Shown here piece after piece: positions 8,905-15,852 of a stretch of 64,000 bases of DNA (its first letter is position 1; the number at the start of each line of letters is the position of its first letter). Origin of the DNA: JABFRZ01 sp964631945 (GTDB lineage Bacteria; Planctomycetota; UBA1135; GCA-002686595); assembly GCA_964631945.1 (NCBI GenBank), contig CAZWAY010000014.1:1-64000 (forward strand). Direction: 5' to 3'. The position numbers and the translations under genes are program-made. Below the pieces are notes generated by a model. The model saw nothing but the letters and a program-made list of their open reading frames with translations, had not been told where the DNA came from and searched no databases.

Positions 8905-10052
8905 GCGCGTGGCGTGAACGGACGCAGCGCGGCCCGGCGCGCCCGCGCTCGGTGGCGGCGGTGGTGGGCGCGGTGTTCGCGAGCCTGCGCGCGACCCTGC
9001 TGGTGGAGTGCGCGCTCCTGTTCCTGGCCGGGGTCTGGATCGCGCGCGGCGCGGCGCTGCTCTCGCACGCGGGCGCCGGCTCCGGCTTCGCGCTCGTCCT
9101 GTGCGGCAGCCTGTGCGCGCTGACCTGGTGGCTCGAGCACCCGCTCACGCGCGACACGACCGCGCGGGCCCTCGATCGGCGCCTGCGCCATCACGGTGCG
9201 CTGGCCACGGCCTTCGAGCTGGAGCAGCGTCACCCGAGCGTGCTCGTGGATGCGCCGCGTGCTTCGCCCCTCGATTCGCCCCTCAATTCGCCCCTCAATT
9301 CGATGGAGCAGCTCGTGCGCGCACGCGTGCTCGCGCGCCTGCGCTTCGCCGAAGCCTTGCAGGCGCTCTTCCCGCCGCTGCTGGTGCCGGTGGGCGCGCC
9401 GGTGGCGGCCGGCCTGTTCCTGCTGCTCGTGCTCGATGCCCAGCGCGCCCCGGCTCCCGCGGGGGTCGACCTGCGCGCGCTGGGCGAGGGGCTCGAGCGG
9501 GCGGTGGCGGCCTCGGCCCTCGAGGCCGGCGAGAAGGCCGGCCCGGCGGCGGCCGAGCTGCGCCGCCTGCTGGGCGAGGTCCACGCGCTGCGCCTCGGGC
9601 TGGCGGACGGCGCGACCCCGAGCGGGGCGGAGGACGGGCGCGAGTCGGGGCGATCACGGCTGGCGGAGCTGGACCAGCGCCTGGGAGAGCTGCTCGCGCG
9701 CAGCGAACCCTCCGACCCGCTCGCCCAGCCGCGGCGCGCGCACCTGGAGGAGGCCCGCGCCTGGCTCGACGCCCTGCGCACGGGGCTCGCGAACGGAACC
9801 GCGGCCGGAAGCCTGACGGCGAATGGAGCCGGCGGCACAATCTCGCCCCCCCGCGGCGTGCCCTCCGGCGCGCCCGCCGCTCCAGGCCCGATGCCCCCCG
9901 TTCCCGCCCTCGCTCCGCCCGCGCCCGACGATCCGACCTCCGGCCTGCCGCTCGGCGTGCAGGCCGGGACCTTCTGGCCGGCCGAGTACGACGCGGTCGT
10001 GGAGCGCTGGATCGAGCTCTCGCGCGCGGCCCGCGATGCCCATGCCCGCTAG
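8901..10052 (+). CDS. Membrane protein with long cytoplasmic or periplasmic helical region
   Basis: This is a 383-residue protein of no family I can name. Hydrophobic segments lie at about residues 18-45 and 50-75, and a third at about 155-178 (LLVPVGAPVAAGLFLLLVL). The rest is helical and Glu/Arg/Ala-rich, with a Pro/Ala-rich linker of about 45 residues near the end. The layout loosely recalls DUF4175-type membrane proteins, but I cannot support that from motifs. It overlaps the YdjY gene by ATGA and is followed 9 bases later by the inositol-phosphate synthase gene, so it belongs to the same operon. A 12-base tandem repeat lies inside the coding region and is in frame. Confidence 0.65.
   Translation: MSAWRERTQRGPARPRSVAAVVGAVFASLRATLLVECALLFLAGVWIARGAALLSHAGAGSGFALVLCGSLCALTWWLEHPLTRDTTARALDRRLRHHGALATAFELEQRHPSVLVDAPRASPLDSPLNSPLNSMEQLVRARVLARLRFAEALQALFPPLLVPVGAPVAAGLFLLLVLDAQRAPAPAGVDLRALGEGLERAVAASALEAGEKAGPAAAELRRLLGEVHALRLGLADGATPSGAEDGRESGRSRLAELDQRLGELLARSEPSDPLAQPRRAHLEEARAWLDALRTGLANGTAAGSLTANGAGGTISPPRGVPSGAPAAPGPMPPVPALAPPAPDDPTSGLPLGVQAGTFWPAEYDAVVERWIELSRAARDAHAR
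9265..9300 (+). repeat. Three tandem 12-base repeats inside the membrane-protein gene
   Basis: The unit cgcccctcaatt is present three times (first copy has g for a), encoding the SPLN/SPLD repeats near residues 122-133. The length is a multiple of three, so copy number changes would keep the frame. Confidence 0.9.
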
Positions 10053-10061
10053 CCCATCTCG

Positions 10062-11285
10062 ATGACGGACATTCCCTCTTCGCGGCTCGGCGTGTGGCTG
10101 ATCGGCGCGCGCGGTGCGATCTCGACCTGCGTGGCCTACGGGCTCGCCGGCCTGCGCGCCGGACAGCTCGAACCGACCGGCCTGGTCACCGAGCGCGAGC
10201 CCTTCCGGCGCCTCGGGCTGTGCGCCTTCGAGGACATGGTGCTGGGCGGGCACGAGATCGCGCGCGGCAGCCTGTCCGCGAGCGCCGGCGACCTGGTGCG
10301 CCACGGCGTGCTCTCGAGCGAGCTGGTGGCCGCTGCCAGCGCCGAGGCGGCCGCGCTCGACGCACGCATCCGGCCGGGGCTCCTGGACGTGGCCGACGTC
10401 GGGCGCGCCGAGCTCGATCCGCGCGCGGCCTCGCTGGGTGGGGTCTCGCCGCGCGAGCGCGCGGATCGCCTGACCGAGGACCTGCGCGCCTTCCGCGACG
10501 AGCACGAGCTCGCGCGCGTGGTGGTCGTGTACCTCGCCAGCGTCGAGCCCTGGATGGAGGAGTGCGCGCACTGGCGCGAGCTCGCCGCCTTCGAGCGTGC
10601 GCTCGACCAAGACGGCGTCTTCCCGGCCTCCAGCCTGTACGCCTACGCGGCGTTGCAGGCCGGGGCGGCCTTCGTGAACTTCACGCCCAACCGCGCGAGC
10701 TCGCTCCCGGCCCTGCGCCAGCTGGCGCGCGAGCGCAACCTGCCGCACTGTGGCAACGACGGCAAGACCGGCGAGACGCTGCTCAAGACCACGCTGGCGC
10801 CGATGTTCGCGGCGCGCGCCCTGAAGGTGCTCAGCTGGCAGGGCTACAACCTGCTCGGCAACCAGGACGGCGCGAGCCTGACCGACCCCCTGCGCGCGCA
10901 GTCGAAGCTGCGCAACAAGGACGCGCCGCTGCACGCGATCCTGGACGACGAGGGCTTGCACAGCCACGTCTCGATCGACTTCGTGCCCTCGCTGCACGAC
11001 TGGAAGACGGCCTGGGACTACGTGCACTTCGAGGGCTTCCTGGGCGCGCGCATGAGCCTGCAGTTCACCTGGAGCGGCAGCGATTCGGCCCTGGCCGCGC
11101 CGCTCGTGCTGGACCTCGTGCGCTGGGCCGACCTGGCCCTGCGGCGGCGCGAGGGCGGCGAACTGGCGCACACGGCCTGCTACTTCAAGGCGCCCCTGGC
11201 GGGGGGGACGCACGACTTCCACCGGCAATTCGCGCAGCTGTTGGCCTATGCCCAGCGCGAGTCGCCGCCCTCCGGCGGCCGATAG
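10062..11285 (+). CDS. myo-Inositol-1-phosphate synthase family protein
   Basis: The enzyme converts glucose-6-phosphate to inositol-1-phosphate with NAD. The N-terminus has a nucleotide-binding loop (GVWLIGARGAISTCV), and the diagnostic core GNDGKTGETLLKTTLAPMF is followed by SWQGYNLLGNQDG, both hallmarks of the family, including the catalytic lysines. The later segment SHVSIDFVPSLHDWKTAWDY also fits. At 407 residues it is the short prokaryotic type. No Shine-Dalgarno sequence is visible in the 9-base gap after the preceding gene, so coupled translation is likely. The product could feed phosphatidylinositol or other inositol lipids; the substrate has not been shown, and related dehydrogenase-like members exist. 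Confidence 0.88.
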   Translation: MTDIPSSRLGVWLIGARGAISTCVAYGLAGLRAGQLEPTGLVTEREPFRRLGLCAFEDMVLGGHEIARGSLSASAGDLVRHGVLSSELVAAASAEAAALDARIRPGLLDVADVGRAELDPRAASLGGVSPRERADRLTEDLRAFRDEHELARVVVVYLASVEPWMEECAHWRELAAFERALDQDGVFPASSLYAYAALQAGAAFVNFTPNRASSLPALRQLARERNLPHCGNDGKTGETLLKTTLAPMFAARALKVLSWQGYNLLGNQDGASLTDPLRAQSKLRNKDAPLHAILDDEGLHSHVSIDFVPSLHDWKTAWDYVHFEGFLGARMSLQFTWSGSDSALAAPLVLDLVRWADLALRRREGGELAHTACYFKAPLAGGTHDFHRQFAQLLAYAQRESPPSGGR

Positions 11286-11292
11286 GGCGGGC

Positions 11293-13215
11293 ATGGAAGT
11301 CCTCTCGGCCGAGCCGTCCCTCGCGGCGGCGTTGCGCTCCGCCCTGGACGAGGTGCGCGCGCGCGCGCGCCGCCTGCGTTCCGGTACGGGCGGCGAGACC
11401 CTGCGCACCCTGCGCGAGTTCGATCGCCTGCTCCAGCCCCTCAACGGCCTCGAGGGCCGCGTGGGGCTGTTCGTGGCCGTGCACCCCGACGCCGCGCTGC
11501 GCGCGGGCTGCGAGGCCCTGGAGCGCGAGATCGCCGAGCTGCGCACCGAGCTGGCGCTCGATGGGGGCCTGTACGAGCGCCTGGCCGGGCTGGACGCGAG
11601 CGCGCTGACCGACCCGGTCGCCGCGCGTCTGCTGCGCCATGCCCTGCGCGATTTCCGGCGCAGCGGCGTGGACCGTGACGAGGCCACGCGCACGCGCGTG
11701 CGCGCGCTGCACGAGGAACTGGTGGTGCTGGGCCAGGAGTTCGACCGCAACATCGTCACGGGCGGGCGCGAGTTCGTGATCGCGGACGGCGGGGCCGGTC
11801 TGGCCGGCCTCCCGCCCGACTTCGTGGCCGCGCACCCGCCGCGCGACGACGGCTCGATCGTGCTCACGACCGACCCGCACGTGCGCCTGGCCTTCCTGAC
11901 CTACGCCGAGCGCGCCGACCTGCGCCACGGCTACTACCTGGCGGCCAACAACCGCGCCATGCCCGAGAACCTGGCGGTGCTGAGGCGCCTGCTGGCCAAG
12001 CGCCACGAGCTGGCCAGCACGCTCGGCTACGCGAACTGGGCCGACTACGCCACCGAGGACAAGATGACGCGTTCGGGCGCGGCCGCGCGCGCCTTCCTGG
12101 AGCGTCTGCGCACGCGGGTCGCGGCGCGGGCCGCGCAGGAGGCGAGCGAGCTCCTGGCCCAGAAGCGCGCCACCGAGCCGGGCGCGACGGCGGTGCACGA
12201 GTTCGAGCGCGCCTTCCTGATCGAGCGCGAGAAGCGCGCGCGCTTCGACTTCGACAGCCTGGCGCTGCGCGACTACTTCCCGTTCCAGCGCGTCAAGCAG
12301 GGCGTGCTCGACACCGCCGCGCGCCTGTTCGGACTCGAGTTCCGGCGCGACGCAGGGGCCGAGGTGTGGCACCCCTCGGTCGAGTGCTGGGAGCTGTTCG
12401 AGGGCGGCGAGCGCCGCGCGCGCTTCTTCCTCGACCTGCACCCGCGCGCGGGCAAGTACAAGCACGCCGCCATGTTCCCGGTCCAGGACGGCCTGGCCGG
12501 CGAGACCCTGCCCGAGGCCGTGCTGGTGTGCAACTTCCCCGAGCCCAAGGGCGCCGACCCGGCGCTGCTCCTGCACGACCAGGTCACGACCTTCTTCCAC
12601 GAGTTCGGGCACATGCTGCACCACGTGCTGGCCGGGCGCGGGCGCTGGCTCTCGCTGGCCGGCATCGCCACCGAGCGCGACTTCGTCGAGGTCCCGAGCC
12701 AGCTGTTCGAGGAGTGGGCCTGGGATCCCGAGATCCTGGCGCGCTTCGCGCACCACGTGCAGAGCGATGCGCCGATCCCGGCCGAGCTCGTGCGCAAGCT
12801 GCGCGCGGCCGAGGACTACGGCAAGGGCCTCACCGTCCAGACCCAGCTCTTCTACGGCCTTCTGGCGCTCGGCTACCACGAGGGCGATCCGGCCGGGCGC
12901 GACCTCACGGCCGAGATGATGGCGCTGAAGCAGCGCGTGTGCTGCCTGCCGCACACGCCGGGCGCCCACTTCCACGCCTCGTTCGGGCACCTGAACGGCT
13001 ACTCGGCGCTCTACTACACGTACCTGTGGTCGCTCGTGATCGCCAAGGACCTGCTGGCGCGCTTCCAGCCGGACCTGATGCAGAGCGGGCCCGCCGTGCG
13101 CTACCGCCAGACCGTGCTCGAGCCGGGCGGCGCGCGCGACGCGAGCGAGCTGGTGCACGCGTTCCTCGGGCGCGACTACTCGTTCGATGCCTTCGAGCGC
13201 TGGCTGAGCGAGTAG
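11293..13215 (+). CDS. M3 family zinc oligopeptidase
   Basis: This is a 640-residue thimet-oligopeptidase-like enzyme. The zinc motif HEFGH is at residues 436-440 in TFFHEFGHMLHHVL, and the third ligand is expected in FVEVPSQLFEEW about 25 residues on. The long helical N-terminal lobe and the C-terminal GHLNGYSALYYTYLW block are typical of M3A peptidases. No signal peptide is seen, so it should act in the cytoplasm on short peptides. The ATG at 11293 was chosen because it follows the previous stop by only 7 bases; an in-frame ATG at 11248 would lie inside the upstream gene. It closes the five-gene plus-strand series from 8038. Confidence 0.92.
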   Translation: MEVLSAEPSLAAALRSALDEVRARARRLRSGTGGETLRTLREFDRLLQPLNGLEGRVGLFVAVHPDAALRAGCEALEREIAELRTELALDGGLYERLAGLDASALTDPVAARLLRHALRDFRRSGVDRDEATRTRVRALHEELVVLGQEFDRNIVTGGREFVIADGGAGLAGLPPDFVAAHPPRDDGSIVLTTDPHVRLAFLTYAERADLRHGYYLAANNRAMPENLAVLRRLLAKRHELASTLGYANWADYATEDKMTRSGAAARAFLERLRTRVAARAAQEASELLAQKRATEPGATAVHEFERAFLIEREKRARFDFDSLALRDYFPFQRVKQGVLDTAARLFGLEFRRDAGAEVWHPSVECWELFEGGERRARFFLDLHPRAGKYKHAAMFPVQDGLAGETLPEAVLVCNFPEPKGADPALLLHDQVTTFFHEFGHMLHHVLAGRGRWLSLAGIATERDFVEVPSQLFEEWAWDPEILARFAHHVQSDAPIPAELVRKLRAAEDYGKGLTVQTQLFYGLLALGYHEGDPAGRDLTAEMMALKQRVCCLPHTPGAHFHASFGHLNGYSALYYTYLWSLVIAKDLLARFQPDLMQSGPAVRYRQTVLEPGGARDASELVHAFLGRDYSFDAFERWLSE

Positions 13216-13224
13216 CGCCGGCCC

Positions 13225-13914
13225 TCAGGGCGGGAAGGTCTCGAGTTCCCAGCGCGAGACGCGTTCGAGCAGGAAGGTGCGCACCTCCTCGTCGCTGCGC
13301 CCGCTCGACTTGCGCACGTGGAAGCCGTGGTCGGCGTCCGCGATGACCTCCAGCGTGGCCTGACCGCCGTAGCGCGTCAGCGCGGCGCGCAGCAGCTCGA
13401 GCTCCGCGAACTCGTCGCGCGTGCCCTGCAGGAACAGCGCGGGCTGCGCGATCGCCGCGAAGTGCTCGCTGCGCGGCTTGTCGGGTCGGCCGGGCGGGTG
13501 CAGCGGGTAGCCGAAGAGCACCAGCCCGGCGCAGTGCTCGCCCTTGGCCGCGAGGTGCGTGGACATGCGCCCCCCCAGGGATTTCCCGGCCAGGATCAGG
13601 CGCCGTGCGCCGGCGCGCTCGGCCAGGGCGGCGAGGGCCGCGGCGTGGGCCTCTTCCAGCAGCGCGCTCTTGTCGGGCGGCCGCGCGCGACCCTCGCGTA
13701 GCGAACGCTCCTTGTAGAGGTAGTTGAAGCGCAGCACCGGGAAGCCGTGCGCGACCAGGCCCTGGGCCAGGGCGGCCATCCAGGGCGCGTCGAGGTGGTA
13801 GCCGGCGCCGTTGGCCAGCAGCAGCGCGCTCGCGCGCGGCTCGCGCTCCGGCCGGTCGTACTGGGCCGACAGCGTCTCGTCGTGGAAGGGGATCGCGAAG
13901 CGCTCGCTGGGCAT
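13225..13914 (-). CDS. Alpha/beta hydrolase, TEX30/KANL3-like
   Basis: The 229-residue protein has the nucleophile elbow GKSLGG (in LILAGKSLGGRMSTHLAA), an Asp in the QGTRDEFAE strand and the histidine in ADADHGFHV, giving a complete Ser-Asp-His triad. The oxyanion segment LANGAGYHLDAPWM and LRFNYLYKERS near the N-terminus resemble the TEX30/KANL3 and dienelactone-hydrolase-related group, whose bacterial substrates are largely unknown. A cytoplasmic location is likely. The ATG at 13914 has a TACCTT box 8 bases upstream and is divergent from the methyltransferase gene; the frame is open further upstream but there runs across that gene. Confidence 0.85.
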   Translation of the reverse strand: MPSERFAIPFHDETLSAQYDRPEREPRASALLLANGAGYHLDAPWMAALAQGLVAHGFPVLRFNYLYKERSLREGRARPPDKSALLEEAHAAALAALAERAGARRLILAGKSLGGRMSTHLAAKGEHCAGLVLFGYPLHPPGRPDKPRSEHFAAIAQPALFLQGTRDEFAELELLRAALTRYGGQATLEVIADADHGFHVRKSSGRSDEEVRTFLLERVSRWELETFPP

Positions 13915-13922
13915 GGCGCGGG

Positions 13923-13928
13923 AAGGTA
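13923..13928 (-). promoter_or_regulatory. TACCTT -10 box, 8 bases before the hydrolase gene
   Basis: Read on the minus strand the bases are TACCTT. It lies only 18 bases from the -10 box of the divergent methyltransferase gene, so the two promoters must overlap. Confidence 0.45.
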
Positions 13929-13946
13929 GCACGGGCGCGCGTTTCC

Positions 13947-13952
13947 TAGACT
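13947..13952 (+). promoter_or_regulatory. TAGACT -10 box, 7 bases before the methyltransferase gene
   Basis: TAGACT followed by cgtccgg and then the ATG. Transcription would begin at or one base before the start codon, giving a leaderless message. Confidence 0.5.
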
Positions 13953-13959
13953 CGTCCGG

Positions 13960-14697
13960 ATGCACCGCCCGCCGCCGCCCAGGCTCCAGACGACCACGCT
14001 GTGGTACCACCCCAGCCAGCAGTACGGGGACGAGGTGATGGGCGACCCGCGCTTCGAGGGGCGCACGCCGGCCTACGTGATCTGGAACCTCCTGCAGCGC
14101 TACACGCGCGCCGGCGATCGCGTGGTGGACCCGTTCGCGGGCGGGGGCACGACGCTGGACGTGGCGCGCTCGCTCGGGCGCGAGGCGCGCGGCTTCGACC
14201 TCGCGCCCGCGCGCGACGACATCGAACGCGCGGATGCGCGCGCGCTGCCGCTGGAGCCGGAGAGCGTCGACTTCTTCTTCCTCGACCCGCCCTACTCGAC
14301 GCACGTGGACTACGCCAAGGGCGCGCCGGAGCGCGCGGGCGACATCGGGCAGCTGGATGCCTTCGGCCCGGCGTACTTCGAGGCCCTGGAGCGCGTCTTC
14401 GCGGAGCTCGAGCGCTGCCTCAAGGACCGGCGCTACCTGGCGCTGTACGTGTCCGACAGCTTCAAGAAGAAGCAGGGCTTCGTGGGTATCGGCGCGCGCC
14501 TGTTCGCGCAGCTCGAGCGGCGCTTCAAGCCGATCGAGCACGTGGCCGTGGTGCGCGGGAACCGCAAGCTCGAGAAGCCGCGCTTCCACAAGGTGGCCGA
14601 GGAGGAGAACTTCTTCCTGCGCGGCTTCAACCACCTCCTGATCTTCAAGAAGGAGCGCTCCGAGGCGCCCGCTCCGCGCCGCCGGGCCAAGGGCTGA
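13960..14697 (+). CDS. Orphan DNA methyltransferase (N6-adenine or N4-cytosine type)
   Basis: The protein has a SAM-binding motif I (VVDPFAGGGTT, about residues 52-62) and catalytic motif IV DPPY (residues about 109-112, FFLDPPYSTHVDY). An N-terminal WYHPSQQYGD segment ahead of motif I resembles motif X, so the motif order is X-I-IV. DPPY is the signature of amino-methyltransferases acting on adenine or cytosine in DNA, and sometimes RNA. There is no restriction endonuclease gene nearby, so it is either a regulatory/epigenetic enzyme or a nucleic-acid modification enzyme of another kind. At 245 residues it is compact, with no clear target recognition domain. A leaderless start is likely. Confidence 0.82.
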   Translation: MHRPPPPRLQTTTLWYHPSQQYGDEVMGDPRFEGRTPAYVIWNLLQRYTRAGDRVVDPFAGGGTTLDVARSLGREARGFDLAPARDDIERADARALPLEPESVDFFFLDPPYSTHVDYAKGAPERAGDIGQLDAFGPAYFEALERVFAELERCLKDRRYLALYVSDSFKKKQGFVGIGARLFAQLERRFKPIEHVAVVRGNRKLEKPRFHKVAEEENFFLRGFNHLLIFKKERSEAPAPRRRAKG

Positions 14698-14718
14698 TCC
14701 TCGCGGGCCCGTCCGGGG

Positions 14719-15423
14719 TCAGTCCGGCGGCGCGAGCAGGGCCGCCAGCTCGCGCGCCGCCTGACGCGGGTCCGCCGCCTCCAGGATGGCGCGGCTGACG
14801 GCCGCGCGTCCGATCTCGGCCAGCTCGCCGGCGTTGGTGGCGTCGATGCCGCCGATCGGGAACAGCGGGCGCGAGCTCGCCTGCGCGGCGATCCAGGCGG
14901 CCTCGGCCCCGAGCCCGCGCGCATAGCCCTTGGTGGCGGTCGGGTGGACCGGGCCGAAGCCGAGGTAGTCGACGGGGAGTTCCTCGGCGCGCGTCACGTC
15001 GGCCGCGCCGTGCGTCGACAAGCCGATCAAGGGCTCGGGCCCGAGCAGCGCGCGCGCCAGTTCGGGCGGCGCGTCGTCGGCGCCGAGGTGCACCCCGGCC
15101 AGGCCCTCGGGCGCGAGCGTGGCGGCCACGTCGACGCGGTCGTTCACCAGCACGAGCGCGTCGCTCCGCTCGCGCGCCACGAGCGCGAGCACGCGTCGCG
15201 CCCAGTCGCACGTGGCGCGCGCCGGACCCAGCCCGAGACCGGGCTCCTTGAGGCGCACCTGGATCACGTCGAGGTACGGCAGGGCGCGCTCGAGCACGGC
15301 CAGGGGCTCGCACCCGCGCGCGCAGAGCTCGGGCGTGAACAACAGCATCAGGCGCGCGCGAGCGAGGCGCGCGCGCAGCTCGGCGGCGGGGCGGAGCGTG
15401 GCGATCGGTGGCGGCGAACCCAT
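14719..15423 (-). CDS. thiE: Thiamine-phosphate synthase
   Basis: ThiE joins the hydroxymethylpyrimidine diphosphate and thiazole phosphate halves of thiamine. Motifs: VLVNDRVDVA, GVHLGADDAP, GLSTHG, YLGFGPVHPTATK (pyrophosphate and thiazole phosphate binding) and PIGGID. The ATG at 15423 gives 234 residues, close to the family norm. A longer frame from an ATG at 15498 would place its first codon in the loop of a strong hairpin and adds a Ser/Pro tail, so I prefer 15423. It is downstream of, and may be controlled by, the hairpin and tiny reading frame at 15481-15620. I do not find a TPP riboswitch. No other thiamine gene is in the window. Confidence 0.88.
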   Translation of the reverse strand: MGSPPPIATLRPAAELRARLARARLMLLFTPELCARGCEPLAVLERALPYLDVIQVRLKEPGLGLGPARATCDWARRVLALVARERSDALVLVNDRVDVAATLAPEGLAGVHLGADDAPPELARALLGPEPLIGLSTHGAADVTRAEELPVDYLGFGPVHPTATKGYARGLGAEAAWIAAQASSRPLFPIGGIDATNAGELAEIGRAAVSRAILEAADPRQAARELAALLAPPD

Positions 15424-15468
15424 GCGGCAGGCCTCAGCGCGGCGCGCGCGAGCAGGAAGGAGCGGACC

Positions 15469-15512
15469 GGAAGAAGAAGAACCCGGCGAGGCGTCCATAC
15501 GCGTCGCCGGGT
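15469..15512 (-). terminator. Hairpin with T-rich tail before thiE
   Basis: acccggcga at 15481-15489 pairs perfectly with tcgccgggt at 15504-15512, and an inner gcgt/acgc stem closes a 4-base loop with one G-G mismatch. On the minus strand the stem is followed by TCTTCTTCTT. It could end a short upstream transcript or act as an attenuator for thiE. Confidence 0.55.
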
Positions 15513-15549
15513 TCTCGTGAGGGCTGCACTCGAAGCCGCGCCGGAGCGC

Positions 15550-15597
15550 GGATCAACCGTGCAACTCCCGTCGGATGCACGGGATCAGCTGTGCAGC
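15550..15597 (-). repeat. Imperfect 16-base direct repeat
   Basis: 15550-15565 and 15582-15597 share 13 of 16 bases (minus strand GCTGCACAGCTGATCC and GTTGCACGGTTGATCC), offset by 32 bases. The second includes the stop codon of the tiny frame. This might be part of a folded leader. Confidence 0.5.
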
Positions 15598-15620
15598 CCC
15601 TTTGTACTGACACTCTTCAT
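15585..15620 (-). CDS. Candidate 11-codon peptide with perfect ribosome site
   Basis: The minus strand reads GGAGGTGATC six bases ahead of an ATG (15620), a perfect ten-base complement of the 16S rRNA 3' end. The frame encodes MKSVSTKGLHS and stops at TGA. It uses AGT, ACA and AAG codons that are rare in this genome. Strong Shine-Dalgarno sites are scarce here, so this is unlikely to be ordinary spacer. It could be a leader peptide controlling thiE through the hairpin at 15481-15512, or part of an independent small transcript. No peptide family is recognisable. Function is inference only. Confidence 0.4.
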   Translation of the reverse strand: MKSVSTKGLHS

Positions 15621-15695
15621 GTCGGATCACCTCCGTTTCAGCAGGCCTCCCTGGAGTGCGTCGGTGTCGATCGCCGCCCGCCAGGCTCCTTGCCA

Positions 15696-15715
15696 CACCC
15701 CGGCGTCCCGGGGTG
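15696..15715. other. 8-bp perfect hairpin
   Basis: caccccgg and ccggggtg flank a 4-base loop (cgtc). There is no T-tract on either side, so it is more likely part of a transcript structure or a weak end signal behind glpK than a full terminator. Confidence 0.4.
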
Positions 15716-15791
15716 ACACGTTGACCCGGCTCTGGCCCGAAGGCCGCGGCCGAGACGCCCGAGCGAACGAGGTCTCGCGGCGGACGTCGCC

Positions 15792-15819
15792 ATCATGTAT
15801 CGGTCGCGCCGAGGGTCAA
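15792..15819 (-). promoter_or_regulatory. Candidate promoter for the small transcript
   Basis: On the minus strand TTGACC (15819-15814) and CATGAT (15797-15792) are separated by 16 bases, matching the sigma-70 consensus at 5/6 and 4/6 positions. It starts just after the glpK stop and points toward the tiny frame and thiE. Confidence 0.45.
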
Positions 15820-15852
15820 GGCCCTGGCGTCTTCGGCCGCTGGCTCCGGCGG

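Larger units (their letters stand above)
15424..15852. other. Long gap between glpK and thiE
   Basis: These 429 bases hold, on the minus strand and in order, a sigma-70-like promoter (15792-15819), an 8-bp hairpin (15696-15715), a perfect Shine-Dalgarno sequence with an 11-codon frame (15585-15620), an imperfect direct repeat and a terminator-like hairpin (15481-15512). No larger gene fits. Confidence 0.6.

Noticed and set aside
14719..15498. Longer thiE from an ATG at 15498
   Set aside because: It adds 25 low-complexity residues without family match, and the ATG would sit in the loop of a strong hairpin.
15609..15640. GGATCACCTCC on the plus strand, like the 3' end of 16S rRNA
   Set aside because: The bases around it do not match 16S rRNA and no other rRNA sequence is present. 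It is the complement of a strong ribosome site on the minus strand.
15424..15660. TPP riboswitch before thiE
   Set aside because: The conserved CUGAGA and the second core segment with its GAUCUGGAUAAUGC-like run are not found on the minus strand.
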